From positions 1 to 64,000 of the forward strand of contig NZ_LFLS01000033.1 of NCBI RefSeq assembly GCF_001189915.1: 64,000 bases of DNA, read 5' to 3'. The position numbers and the translations under genes are program-made. Source of the stretch: Herbaspirillum autotrophicum. GTDB taxonomy: Bacteria; Pseudomonadota; Gammaproteobacteria; Burkholderiales; Burkholderiaceae_D. Under the pieces are notes generated by a model. The model did not search any database. It had not been told where the DNA came from and saw only the letters and a program-made list of their open reading frames with translations. Position 1 is the first letter of the stretch; every line of letters begins with the position of its first letter. This document shows, in pieces, positions 33,797 through 43,379 of the stretch.

Positions 33797-36700
33797 TCAA
33801 GCAGCCAACGACAACGCCTGTACCTGGTGCCCGAATCCGTCAACGGCCGGCAGCGATCGCATGCGCGCCACCGGCAGCGACGAGAGATTGCCGTCGCGCG
33901 CATAGCGCCAGGCCAGATCGCCGCCAATGGCGGCGCTATCACTGCCGGCCAGATGCGCATCCAGCAATGCGCCTGACAGCGTCCACTGATTCACACTGGC
34001 ATCGGCGGCACGAACGGTATCAAATTGCGTCACCAGCCGGTCGAAATCGAATTGCACAATCTTCTTGTTATGCAGTGCACTGGCCGAGGTTGCGTCGTAG
34101 TCCGCAGTATCGTCAATGATCATCTGCAAAATGCCGATGCGTTGATTGCCGGCCTGAGCGTACCAATCTTCCATCACTATCTGTTCATGGTTGCCGGTGG
34201 CGAAGATCAGATCATTGCCATTTTTCTTGAGCAGCAAATCGGCATAGACAATGCCGCCGCCCAGCGACAGGCAAGACTTTTCTTTCTGTACCCAGGCGAT
34301 GCGCTGACGACTGACGCGATCACTGCCGTCACCGCGATTGAATGCGATGATGTCGGTTTCCCACAGTGACTGAATCACGTCATTACCGCGCCCGCCAACC
34401 ATGAAATCCCGGCCCTGACCGCCGTTGAGCGTATCGTCGCCGCTGCCACCACACAGCACATCGTGGCCGTAGGATGCGTACAGCGTGTCGTTGCCAGCGT
34501 CGCCGAACAGCACATCGTTGCCGTAGTCTCCACGCAACTCATCATTGCCAGCACCGCCGAATAACACATCGCGGCCGTCGGCGCCGTACAGCTTGTCATT
34601 ACCGGCGCCACCCAACAGCACATCGTTACCGTAGCAGCCGCGCAGTTCATCGTTGCCGGCGTCGCCAAACAACACATCATTACCGAACTTGCCGAGCAGC
34701 TTATCGTTGCCGGCACCGCCGAACAAGACAGCGTGGCCGCGATTTGCGGACAGTGTGTCGTTGCCGGCACCGCCAAACAGCACATCGTTACCAGCCGTTC
34801 CCGTCAAGACATCGGCACCATCACTGGCACCGCTGAAACCGGCGCTGTCGGTGTAACCGAAATACAGCGCACCAAAGCCGAGGTGCCATTGCGCATAGCC
34901 GCGGGCACTGTTCACTGGTTTGACACGCTGCCGCAGGGCGGCACTGTCCCACATCTCGCCATCAGCAAACTGCACCTGCAAATGATCAGCACCGTCGGTA
35001 ATGCGCAGCGCAGCAAACCAGTCATTCTTGACCGACAACACCAGATCGTTGCCGGCCTGCGTCACGACCAACTCGTCACGACTGATCGCGGCATCGATCT
35101 TGACCGTATCCATGCCGCGCGGGTGTGCACCGGCATCGGCATTTGCCGGCGCGACGGTGCGGGCTCCCATGCCGCGATACATCACCAGCGTATCCGGCGC
35201 AGCCTCGCCGTCGGCGTAGGCGGACTCATGAGCTGCTTCATGAGCTGATTCATGAGCTGATTCCTGCGTGCCAGCGCCCATCGGGTCCCGCCAGCTGCGT
35301 TCACGTTCGCGCCATCCCCTGCCATAAGGCACATCGGTAGCCGTCGCCGCACGCGTAGCCGCCCGTGCTCTGATCGCTGCCACGTCCCAGTGTTCACCGC
35401 CAGCGAATTGGATACGCTCGATTTTGGTCGCACTGCTGCCAAACCAGTCGCCGATGCGCATGCCTTCATTGGTATCAGCAATCATCACCAGCAGGTCATT
35501 GCCATCTCTTGCCAGTTGCATGTCGGCGGCAGTCAGATCGGCGGCCACACGAATGCTGTCCCGATTGCCGGCACTGACATCAGCGTCATACACATAGTCT
35601 TGTCCCATGCCGCGATACAGCAGATAGGTATCATCACCGCGCTCGCCAATCAACACATCATTGCCGCTGCCACCGTCGAGCAGATCGTTACCGGCGCCGC
35701 CGACCAGCCGGTCATTGCCGCGCCCGCCGTAGATGCTGTCGTGACCGTCACCGCCATCCAGGCTGTCATCGCCGGCATCGCCCAGCAAACGGTTATCGCC
35801 ACTGTTGCCGCGAATACGGTTAGGGCCGGCGTTGCCGCTGCCGTTGATAGCATCAGTGCCCGACAGCAACAGGCGTTCGAGATGATTGCCGAGCGTGAAC
35901 GAGACCGATGACAGCACCGTATCGTATCCCTGCTCCGCCATTTCAATGACACTATCGGCACTGTGATCGACGACATAGGTATCATCGCCGCGCTTGCCGA
36001 GCAAGATATCCGCCCCGCCGCCGCCATCCAGTACATTGTTGCCGGCATTGCCGACGATCCGGTTGTCGAGCGCATTGCCGCTGCCGTTAATGTGGCCGCT
36101 GCCGGTCAGCATCAGCACTTCGACTTCATCGTGCAACACATGACTGACGCTGGCCTTGACCAGATCGTAACCGCCGCCGGCCTGTTCCCGCACCACGTCC
36201 CCCAGGTCATCGACGATATAGGTATCGTCACCGCTGCGACCGTCCATGAGGTCGCGACCCGGACCACCGTCGAGCAGATTGCCACCGGCATCGCCGGTCA
36301 AGGTATCGTCACGGTCGGTGCCGTTGACCTTCAGCAACGCCGGCGTCGGTGCCGGCAACGCCGCTGCGCCATGGAAAATGAAATGATCGGCAGTCAGCTC
36401 AGCTGCTGTAATACCGCGCAGACTGATGTATTGCGTGCTGCCAGCCATCGGCCCGAGCCAGACGCGCAGATAGTACTGGCCCTGCAGGTTGACGTTGCTG
36501 AAATGCAGGTCGGCAAGCGAACGGACGGTGGTGATCGCCGACACATCAATTTTTTCCTGCGGATTGGTGACTTCGAAGTCCTCGATCAGATTCTTCAGCA
36601 CACCGCGACCGGCATCGCTACCAAGGTCTTGCCTGAGCACAAAACGGTCATTGCCGGCACCGCCGATCGCCCCCCTACCTATTTGCCCCCGGGTCCCCCC

Positions 36701-39700
36701 GAATGTAATATTCTCGCTCACTAAAGTAACGGCGGTCATGAAATGACCGGACAAACTTTCCTCACCGTCCAGATACAAAATATCGTCACCGCTGCCAGGC
36801 ACGGTGATGGTCGAATTGAGCGATGCCGGCGCATGGTTTACATGATTCATGTAGTCTGCCATGCCGGAACCGGACAGACGGGACTGCGCCGCCAGCACAT
36901 CACGCACCACCACGCCTTGCGGTACGCACAAGATAGCGTCGAGACTGACGTTGGCAGCCACGGTGTTGCTGAGCACAATCCGGTACGGCGCGCCCTCATC
37001 TAGGGTAACGATGGTATCGGCATCCTGCTGCAGAATCTGTACTTGCTGCAGAACGTTTTCCGAAAAACCGGACAGAACCAGCCGATCAACGTCTGCCGTG
37101 AAGTCAGTAATCGTGGTCATCGCGGCGGTCATGCCGGTATCGCTGTGGGCGGCATCGCACCGGTCTTTTTCAATCACAAAAAAATCACCGTCGCTGCCAC
37201 CGCTGAGCGTGTTGCGACCGGCACCGCCGAACAGGATGTCGATGCCGCCGGCACCGGTCAGCACATCATCGCCGCGACCACCCACCAGTACATTGTTGCC
37301 GGCATTGCCGGTCAGCGTATCGTCACACTCGCCGCCGATCAGGTTGTCGATGCCGTCCGGATTGCGGATCGTCAGCGCTGCCCCGGCTACGGTGGCACTG
37401 CCGCTGCCCAAATCTATCCGGCTGGCGCTGCTGAGCGCGGCAACATTGAGGGTATCCTTGCCGCCGTTGTCATCGGCCAGCACATTCCTGCCATCCACCG
37501 CCGCCAATTGGGCATATTCATCGGTATACACATAGTGGTCATCGGACGTGGCCTGGCTACCGAAGACATTCATGCTCCAGTCGTGCAGCACACCAACATC
37601 GCCGGTGACGGCGTCAATCACTTGCAAGGTCCAGTTGCCGTTGGCACGTTCACCGCGCAGCAAGGCGCTGTCGACAATGAAATCGAGGGTGTTGCTGTCG
37701 TTGAAATCGTGGTCGCCACGATCGGTGGCTAAACTGTTGAGCGCCTTGCCGGGCCGGTCTATCAAGATCGACTCGGTACCACCGGGCGAGATCAGCTTGA
37801 CGATCAAGTCGCCGGCGCGGGCATGCGTCAGATGCAACCGCACTTCCACGTGTTCAATGGTGATCGCGGCAGCAGCATCCAAATTCATGTGCAAGGTATG
37901 TCGCACGCCCCCGGTATTGCCATCATGGATGGCCAGATCGAGCGTGCCGGAAGCCACGGCATTGGCCGCGCTATGCTCGTTGCGGCTGGTCTGCTGCGTC
38001 ACCCAGTTTTCCGCCAGCCTTACCGCAGCACGCGCATCGACTTCGCCATAGCCATAGTCATGGCTGACATGCATACCGCCGCCATTCCAGTGGCGGCTGG
38101 CATTGATTTGCCAATTGCTGTCAGGATCATCCACGCTCCTGGCCGACAATGCAAGAATCTGTTGTACGTCGCGATAACCGAGTGCGGGATTGGCTTCCAG
38201 CATCAGCGCCACGATGCCGCTGACAATCGGCGTGGCGAAACTGGTGCCCTGTGCCACCTTGTGGTCGGCACCAAAAGTCGACCCATTATCGCCGCGCACC
38301 AGCCGCGACGTGGAATTGACATTGGAACCGGGTGCGCTCACAAGAATACTGGCTCCCGGATTGGAAAACGGCCGCCCGCCAAACTGCAAGGCACCGAGAT
38401 CAGTATTGCCGTTGATCGCACCAACCACGATACTGGCGCGCGTATTCGAGATATTCGAATAATTGGTATTGCCGCCTTGCTGCCGTCGATTGCCACCGGC
38501 AGCCACAATCACGGTACCCAGGCCGTTACGCCCCCGGGCCAGAGCCGCCTGATACTCGCGCGCCATCAGGCCCAGTACGGTCGGTTTGAAACTGAGACTG
38601 AAGCTATCCTTCGAACCCCAACTATGATTAACCACATCGTAGTGGCGCATATGGGACAAGGCAGCCATGTCTTTCGCTTCAATCCAATAACCCGCAAGGC
38701 TGGCATCATATGCCACGCCAACACCGCCTTCGCCATTGCGCGCGGCCACCATCACTCCTGCTACCAGCGTCGCATGGTCGCTGAACTGACCATCGCTGCC
38801 TTCCCCGGCACGTTGGCCCGGTGTGGCATTGGCCAGCCAGGCCGCATCGATGTTCGGTTTCAGATCGGCATGACGGAAATCCAGCACTTCCTTGCTGCCA
38901 GAAAAATTGCCAGCCGGTTCAAACTGGGCAATCCGTACACCTTTGCCACTGTAATCACGCCAAACCGGCAACACATTGGCTGCCGCCAGATACCATTGCT
39001 CAGTCAGAAAGGGATCGTCCGGCAATTCCGGCGTTGCCAGATACACCGCCGCGCGCATCACCGCCGTCTCGCCGCTGGCGGTATCCAACACGGTGGCGGC
39101 CGAATTGCCCTTGCTGTCAGCCACCGTGTACTTGAAACCCATGAAACCGGCAGATGCCGCATCCGGTGTAAACAAGACATCGCCGGCGGCAGTGATCTGC
39201 GCGCTGCCGCCCGTCACGTCAAACACCGCACTGATGTGCAGCACATCTTCTTGCCAGTCGATATCATTGGCCAGCAACTGCTGCTTGCCGATCAGGTGCG
39301 GCTGATGACGATCAAACAACTGGCCGGACTGGTTCTTGCGCAATACATCGCCGACCGGCAACGGATGGTCGAGGCCGACGGCCGCAGTGCCCGGGATCTC
39401 GACCCGGCTGACATCGCTGAAATTGGCGCGCTCGATATTTTTCAGAAAATCGGTGCCGTCGCGCCCGGCGACCGTATCGCTGATCCAGATCCCCTCCTGC
39501 GTGCGGTTGATCCGATACTCCCCATAACTGCCCGACAAGGTCACCGCATCAACGCCGGCACCGCCATCGATCCAGTCATCCCCGCCACCGCCCTTGATCA
39601 CGTCATTGCCGTCATCGCCGTGCAATGCATCGTCGTCACTGCCACCATCGATCAGATCATTGCCGCTGCCGCCCGCGATCAGATCGCGGCCACGGCCACC

Positions 39701-42058
39701 GCGCACCACGTCATTGCCAGCGCCGCCCTGGATCACATCGGCACCATCCTCGCCATTCAAGACATCGGCGGCGGCACCGCCAATCAGCGTATCATTGCCA
39801 TCGCCGCCCTCCATGAACACACTGCTGCGACCACCGCCGATCAACACATCATCCCCGCGCCCGCCCTGAGCCGCCTCGACTTCCGCATTCCCCAGATGCA
39901 GCAAGACACCACGCGCGCCGACCACTTGCACCACATCATTGCCGGCACCGCCATGGATGTTATGTGGCAAGTCTTCGGCATCGATGATCAACACATCGTC
40001 ACCGGCACCACCGTAAAACGTATCACTGCCCGGACCACCGGCCAGCCAGTTATTATTGTCATCGCCATGCAGGATATCGTCGCCATTGCCGCCAGCGGCA
40101 TTGTGCACACCCTTGTCAGCCACATGGACCGTTTCTCCGCCATTGCCGGCGGCATAAGAACGCAAGCTGCCGGTGACGGCATCGCCTTGAGTAGTCACCT
40201 GTGTGCCACTGCCGTCGGCAACAAAGGTGCTGCCATGCGGATTGACCAAAAAATTCGCCGCAATCGCTTCCTTGCGCTGGCCGTTTTGCAGGAAGCTGCC
40301 GCGCGCCAGCACTTCATTGCCATCGCGTACCTCACCGCTTTGCATTTGATGCGCCAGATCGATACGCGTGATACCCAGTTCATCCAGACTCTTCAGTTCC
40401 GACAGTTCACCGGCATCCATCACGCCATCGCCATTGGCATCATCCCAGCTCTTGCCATCATGATTGGCATCAATCCACACCTTGACGTTATGCCAGTCGG
40501 CATCAAGCGCATCGAATACCTGATCGGCATGCGTATCGAGACTCTGGAGCGCATCAAAACCATGCGCAAACGGTTTGCTGCCGGCTTCGCCGTTCTGCCC
40601 GGCAACACCACCAAAATACTCCGACAAGGTTTCACTGATGTTATCGATCTTGCCATTGCCGTTGCGGTCCATGACGACGATCCCATCTTCCTTGCTGACC
40701 CAGCCGGTCTGTTCCAGACTGCCGCCATCATTATCGGCATCGAACAAGACCGGCGCCTCGGCATAACTGGTCAGCCGCACGCCATCGCCATTGAGATCAA
40801 GCACCAGCGGATCGGTCGGCAAGGTCACCCGGCCCCAGGCATTGGTGCTGTTCAGGATATAAGCGGTATACGCATTAGGCGCTTTAAAAAACTGCGGCGT
40901 GCCCACAGGATCGAGCACCGCATTGAGGCTGTTGGTATCAATCACATTACGCACCGTATTGCCATTACCGGGCCGGTAGTGATCGGCCAATGCCTGCGTA
41001 ATAATCGCTTGCACAGTGTTGTCCTGCAGCCCGCCAACGTATTGATTATTGTTGAGCTTGTCGGCGTCATACCTGAGCTTCCAGCTGCCACCCGAGCCCA
41101 CCAGCCCGTTGCGCACGTCATCAGCCTCGGCCTGACTGTCACTGGCGCCTTTGCGTTCGGCATTGCTGGTGTTGCACACCGCGAGCTCGAACGCGTCCTG
41201 TGTTGCCACCGCTGGCAATCCATGGATTTTCTGGTCAGTGCGAATGAAATTCGGATCGCTCAATTGCGGATTGGCTGCAATCAAGGCATCCAGATCCCAG
41301 CCGTTGGCTTGTGCAATCGTCCACAAGGTATCGCCTTGCTGCACGGTATAAATATTGTCACCGGTCAGCACATCGGGATCGGCAACGGGCCGGGCGCTGG
41401 AATGGAAGATGAGTTTTTCTTGATTGTCGGTGGGGTCAAGTACCAGTATTGAATTCGGTACTTGATTGGCTGGAGGCAGATTATCTATTACAGGCACAGT
41501 GCTGCTGCCTTCTGTGATTCTGAGGCCGATGCTGAATCGCTCTGTCATTTGATTGACTGACCATTGCCCAGGAGCGGTATTTTCCAACGTGTTATCCCAG
41601 ATTTTTCCCGCATGATATGAAGAGATGGCTCCTGCAGCAATGCCAACGATGGGGGCACCAACACCGGCTATTACTGGACCTATTTTTCGCACATTTCCCA
41701 GCGTTTTTCTTATGCCGACAGTAGTGATAGCCGTCATTGCCAATCCAACACCAGTCGAAAAAATTTCTTTCACCACCGCACTGGGATTATCACTTTTGAC
41801 GGCAACCGTTATCTTGTAAGCGTCATAACCATTTTTGGTGACCAGATTGACGCCGGCTACCTTCACCCACATGACCGGTATACCGAGACGAGCCGCTACA
41901 TCATTCAGATTTCCGGCGGTCTTGAACGCATCGAGAAGCGCTTTTTTTGCAACAGAGGCGCCCGTATCTCCCGCCTTCCCAATGCCGCCGAACAGGATGG
42001 ACACTGAAATCTCTTTAGCTGCATCCGCATCATTGTTCGTATCAGTGGTGTTTCCCAT
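33797..42058 (-). CDS. Giant type I-secreted LysM/subtilase/RTX protein
   Basis: About 2753 residues from ATG 42058 (AGAAAGGTATTGATC upstream). In order: an N-terminal region with a Gly/Ala-rich hydrophobic patch (about 90-145); LysM (about 236-285, YTVQQGDTLWTIAQANGWDL); Ca-binding EF-hand-like segments (DLNGDGVRL, DRNGNGKID); RTX block 1 (about 655-840); an S8 subtilase (about 1010-1320, His in DHATLVAGV, Ser in GTSFATPIVSG); a P/proprotein-convertase domain (about 1370-1505); and further RTX blocks near 1580, 1920-2140 and 2420-2560. The position expected to hold the catalytic Asp reads RIAQFEPAG (Glu). No N-terminal signal peptide; export by the HlyD/HlyB pair at 44-47.7 kb is likely. Confidence 0.92.
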   Translation of the reverse strand: MGNTTDTNNDADAAKEISVSILFGGIGKAGDTGASVAKKALLDAFKTAGNLNDVAARLGIPVMWVKVAGVNLVTKNGYDAYKITVAVKSDNPSAVVKEIFSTGVGLAMTAITTVGIRKTLGNVRKIGPVIAGVGAPIVGIAAGAISSYHAGKIWDNTLENTAPGQWSVNQMTERFSIGLRITEGSSTVPVIDNLPPANQVPNSILVLDPTDNQEKLIFHSSARPVADPDVLTGDNIYTVQQGDTLWTIAQANGWDLDALIAANPQLSDPNFIRTDQKIHGLPAVATQDAFELAVCNTSNAERKGASDSQAEADDVRNGLVGSGGSWKLRYDADKLNNNQYVGGLQDNTVQAIITQALADHYRPGNGNTVRNVIDTNSLNAVLDPVGTPQFFKAPNAYTAYILNSTNAWGRVTLPTDPLVLDLNGDGVRLTSYAEAPVLFDADNDGGSLEQTGWVSKEDGIVVMDRNGNGKIDNISETLSEYFGGVAGQNGEAGSKPFAHGFDALQSLDTHADQVFDALDADWHNVKVWIDANHDGKSWDDANGDGVMDAGELSELKSLDELGITRIDLAHQMQSGEVRDGNEVLARGSFLQNGQRKEAIAANFLVNPHGSTFVADGSGTQVTTQGDAVTGSLRSYAAGNGGETVHVADKGVHNAAGGNGDDILHGDDNNNWLAGGPGSDTFYGGAGDDVLIIDAEDLPHNIHGGAGNDVVQVVGARGVLLHLGNAEVEAAQGGRGDDVLIGGGRSSVFMEGGDGNDTLIGGAAADVLNGEDGADVIQGGAGNDVVRGGRGRDLIAGGSGNDLIDGGSDDDALHGDDGNDVIKGGGGDDWIDGGAGVDAVTLSGSYGEYRINRTQEGIWISDTVAGRDGTDFLKNIERANFSDVSRVEIPGTAAVGLDHPLPVGDVLRKNQSGQLFDRHQPHLIGKQQLLANDIDWQEDVLHISAVFDVTGGSAQITAAGDVLFTPDAASAGFMGFKYTVADSKGNSAATVLDTASGETAVMRAAVYLATPELPDDPFLTEQWYLAAANVLPVWRDYSGKGVRIAQFEPAGNFSGSKEVLDFRHADLKPNIDAAWLANATPGQRAGEGSDGQFSDHATLVAGVMVAARNGEGGVGVAYDASLAGYWIEAKDMAALSHMRHYDVVNHSWGSKDSFSLSFKPTVLGLMAREYQAALARGRNGLGTVIVAAGGNRRQQGGNTNYSNISNTRASIVVGAINGNTDLGALQFGGRPFSNPGASILVSAPGSNVNSTSRLVRGDNGSTFGADHKVAQGTSFATPIVSGIVALMLEANPALGYRDVQQILALSARSVDDPDSNWQINASRHWNGGGMHVSHDYGYGEVDARAAVRLAENWVTQQTSRNEHSAANAVASGTLDLAIHDGNTGGVRHTLHMNLDAAAAITIEHVEVRLHLTHARAGDLIVKLISPGGTESILIDRPGKALNSLATDRGDHDFNDSNTLDFIVDSALLRGERANGNWTLQVIDAVTGDVGVLHDWSMNVFGSQATSDDHYVYTDEYAQLAAVDGRNVLADDNGGKDTLNVAALSSASRIDLGSGSATVAGAALTIRNPDGIDNLIGGECDDTLTGNAGNNVLVGGRGDDVLTGAGGIDILFGGAGRNTLSGGSDGDFFVIEKDRCDAAHSDTGMTAAMTTITDFTADVDRLVLSGFSENVLQQVQILQQDADTIVTLDEGAPYRIVLSNTVAANVSLDAILCVPQGVVVRDVLAAQSRLSGSGMADYMNHVNHAPASLNSTITVPGSGDDILYLDGEESLSGHFMTAVTLVSENITFGGTRGQIGRGAIGGAGNDRFVLRQDLGSDAGRGVLKNLIEDFEVTNPQEKIDVSAITTVRSLADLHFSNVNLQGQYYLRVWLGPMAGSTQYISLRGITAAELTADHFIFHGAAALPAPTPALLKVNGTDRDDTLTGDAGGNLLDGGPGRDLMDGRSGDDTYIVDDLGDVVREQAGGGYDLVKASVSHVLHDEVEVLMLTGSGHINGSGNALDNRIVGNAGNNVLDGGGGADILLGKRGDDTYVVDHSADSVIEMAEQGYDTVLSSVSFTLGNHLERLLLSGTDAINGSGNAGPNRIRGNSGDNRLLGDAGDDSLDGGDGHDSIYGGRGNDRLVGGAGNDLLDGGSGNDVLIGERGDDTYLLYRGMGQDYVYDADVSAGNRDSIRVAADLTAADMQLARDGNDLLVMIADTNEGMRIGDWFGSSATKIERIQFAGGEHWDVAAIRARAATRAATATDVPYGRGWRERERSWRDPMGAGTQESAHESAHEAAHESAYADGEAAPDTLVMYRGMGARTVAPANADAGAHPRGMDTVKIDAAISRDELVVTQAGNDLVLSVKNDWFAALRITDGADHLQVQFADGEMWDSAALRQRVKPVNSARGYAQWHLGFGALYFGYTDSAGFSGASDGADVLTGTAGNDVLFGGAGNDTLSANRGHAVLFGGAGNDKLLGKFGNDVLFGDAGNDELRGCYGNDVLLGGAGNDKLYGADGRDVLFGGAGNDELRGDYGNDVLFGDAGNDTLYASYGHDVLCGGSGDDTLNGGQGRDFMVGGRGNDVIQSLWETDIIAFNRGDGSDRVSRQRIAWVQKEKSCLSLGGGIVYADLLLKKNGNDLIFATGNHEQIVMEDWYAQAGNQRIGILQMIIDDTADYDATSASALHNKKIVQFDFDRLVTQFDTVRAADASVNQWTLSGALLDAHLAGSDSAAIGGDLAWRYARDGNLSSLPVARMRSLPAVDGFGHQVQALSLAA
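34380..34800 (-). repeat. Near-identical RTX nonapeptide repeats
   Basis: The DNA for the last RTX block is made of closely similar units of about 54 bases encoding pairs of nonapeptides (GNDVLFGGAGNDEL, GNDVLFGDAGNDTL and so on). The tightness of the DNA match compared with the older RTX blocks upstream suggests recent amplification within the gene. Confidence 0.7.
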
Positions 42059-42686
42059 GATCAATACCTTTCTGTAGTGACAAACTTCTGTTGAATAACA
42101 CCGCATATAACTTCAGCGGAGAAACAGTAATAAAGAATGGTGACAAGACGGAGGTAAACAGCAAGTAAGAAACTGTGCTGAATCTGGCAGAATGAAATTG
42201 AACATCTTTCGGATCAAAACCGGGAAAAGATGCCCAAAAAAGTCCATAGGAAATCATCACACCGAAAAATGTCATTGTCATATACAGCAATACCGATTTC
42301 ACCAACGCATACGCGGACGACTCCTCTTTATCTGGAATCAGAAAAGTCGCGCGCGCATCACGACAATACGCAAACCAGACGGCAAACCAACAAGTCAAGA
42401 TAATCGCCCCTACTCCGCAATACATGATCACCACCTGCGCCGGAAACGGGTCGTGATGAAAAACCGCAGCAACACGCGCAGCAGATTCCAAGGCTCCCAT
42501 CGTTGACATCATCGACAGCATAAAATCTCGCCCCCATTGCGGCGTAGGCGCAAAATACGCCCAGAAGTACAGGACATAACCGAGTCCCCAAAATAGAAAG
42601 ACTGCGAGATAAAGTGGCCGCAACGGATCTTTCTCGGACTCCGGAATAACAGCAGGGAAATTGAAATGCCGGGGATGATTTTTCAT
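42042..42686 (-). CDS. Four-helix membrane protein overlapping the RTX gene start
   Basis: A 214-residue inner-membrane protein. Four hydrophobic helices are visible: YLAVFLFWGLGYVLYFWAYF, VIMYCGVGAIILTCWFAVWF, VLLYMTMTFFGVMISYGLFW and LLFTSVLSPFFITVSPLKLY. The stop lies 17 bases inside the RTX gene, so translation of the two is probably coupled. Start at ATG 42686 (TTG 42689 also possible). I do not recognise a family. Position suggests a role with the RTX protein, such as self-protection or assembly, but nothing in the sequence proves it. Confidence 0.72.
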   Translation of the reverse strand: MKNHPRHFNFPAVIPESEKDPLRPLYLAVFLFWGLGYVLYFWAYFAPTPQWGRDFMLSMMSTMGALESAARVAAVFHHDPFPAQVVIMYCGVGAIILTCWFAVWFAYCRDARATFLIPDKEESSAYALVKSVLLYMTMTFFGVMISYGLFWASFPGFDPKDVQFHSARFSTVSYLLFTSVLSPFFITVSPLKLYAVLFNRSLSLQKGIDHGKHH

Positions 42687-42880
42687 CAATCAAGAGATCC
42701 CAATGCCAGATAAAAAACAACAGGCGACACGCGCAGCGCTGACATATTCATCATTAATCGCACGCAAAGAAATTGGAAAACTACATCCATCGGATCTCCG
42801 CGCTACTGCCATTGAGAATCTTGCTCAGAAATCTGTGATGGCCTGGACAGCGTCGTGGAAGAGGTAATGCATGACAACCG

Positions 42881-42972
42881 GATCGCACGACGAAGATTGC
42901 ATCGAAAGAAGCATCCTGCTACTCGATGAAAGAAATAAACATAGAAGATCTTGCGTTTTTTTCGGGTAATTT
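42881..42972 (+). repeat. 92-bp duplicated element, copy 1
   Basis: A gapless counterpart of 43788-43879, about three quarters identical by eye. The last 40 bases (from GAAATAAACATAGAAGAT) differ at only two positions. It lies upstream of the four-helix membrane gene and RTX gene. In the plus direction it encodes a conserved peptide segment, KEINIEDLAFFSGN; in the minus direction it may be a duplicated promoter region. Confidence 0.8.
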
Positions 42973-43102
42973 ATCTTCGCGCAACGATTGCGAATGGCAT
43001 GCACAGCATCGCCAACGCGGAAAAACTGACTCCCACGATCACGTCACTCATCCAGTCATCCCCGCCACCGCCCATGAACGCACCGCTGCCGCCGCCATAT
43101 AA
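42926..43102 (+). CDS. Candidate small peptide with double-glycine-like leader
   Basis: A 58-residue frame from ATG 42926. It begins MKEINIEDLAFFSGN, which fits the spacing of double-glycine leaders (hydrophobic at -12, -7 and -4, acidic at -8, Gly at -2) except that -1 is Asn. The rest is basic, Cys- and His-containing, with no recognised family. No convincing Shine-Dalgarno, and it overlaps the decayed RTX fragment on the other strand. Coding is suggested mainly by conservation with copy 2. Confidence 0.3.
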   Translation: MKEINIEDLAFFSGNLSSRNDCEWHAQHRQRGKTDSHDHVTHPVIPATAHERTAAAAI

Positions 43103-43310
43103 CGTATCACTGCCCTGACCACCGGCCGGTGTCATCGCCATGCAGAATATCGTTACCACTGCCGCCGACCGTGTATGAACGCTGAGTGCCGGTGACAGCA
43201 TCGCCTTCGGTGTTCACCCGCATGCCGCGGCCGTCCGCGACAAAGACGCTACCATGCAAATTGACCAGAAAATTCGCAACAATCGCCTCTTTCCCGGTGC
43301 CGGAATGCGC
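43030..43310 (-). pseudogene. Decayed RTX gene fragment
   Basis: One frame reads KEAIVANFLVNLHGSVFVAD then GDAVTGTQRSYTVGGSGNDILHGD. This matches KEAIAANFLVNPHGSTFVAD and the following residues of the intact RTX protein (encoded near 40.1-40.3 kb). A shift of frame near 43130 is followed by GGQGSDTLYGGGSGAFMGGGGDDWM, again RTX-like. Relative to the intact gene it has an internal deletion and lacks both ends. It is the remnant of a second RTX gene. Confidence 0.85.
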
Positions 43311-43379
43311 ACAGGAAAATTGCAACGACGACGATTTTCCATCAATAAAAAATGTCCACCGTACCGCTGCGTTTCATGC

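Noticed and set aside
37823..41452. A 1209-codon open frame on the plus strand
   Set aside because: It lies wholly antisense to the RTX gene. Its length follows from the biased GC-rich Gly/Asp repeat codons on the other strand, and the product has no domain, signal or ribosome site.
33797..42058. Viewing the RTX DNA repeats as a CRISPR-like array
   Set aside because: The repeats stay in frame and encode GGxGxDxx nonapeptides; no spacers or cas genes.
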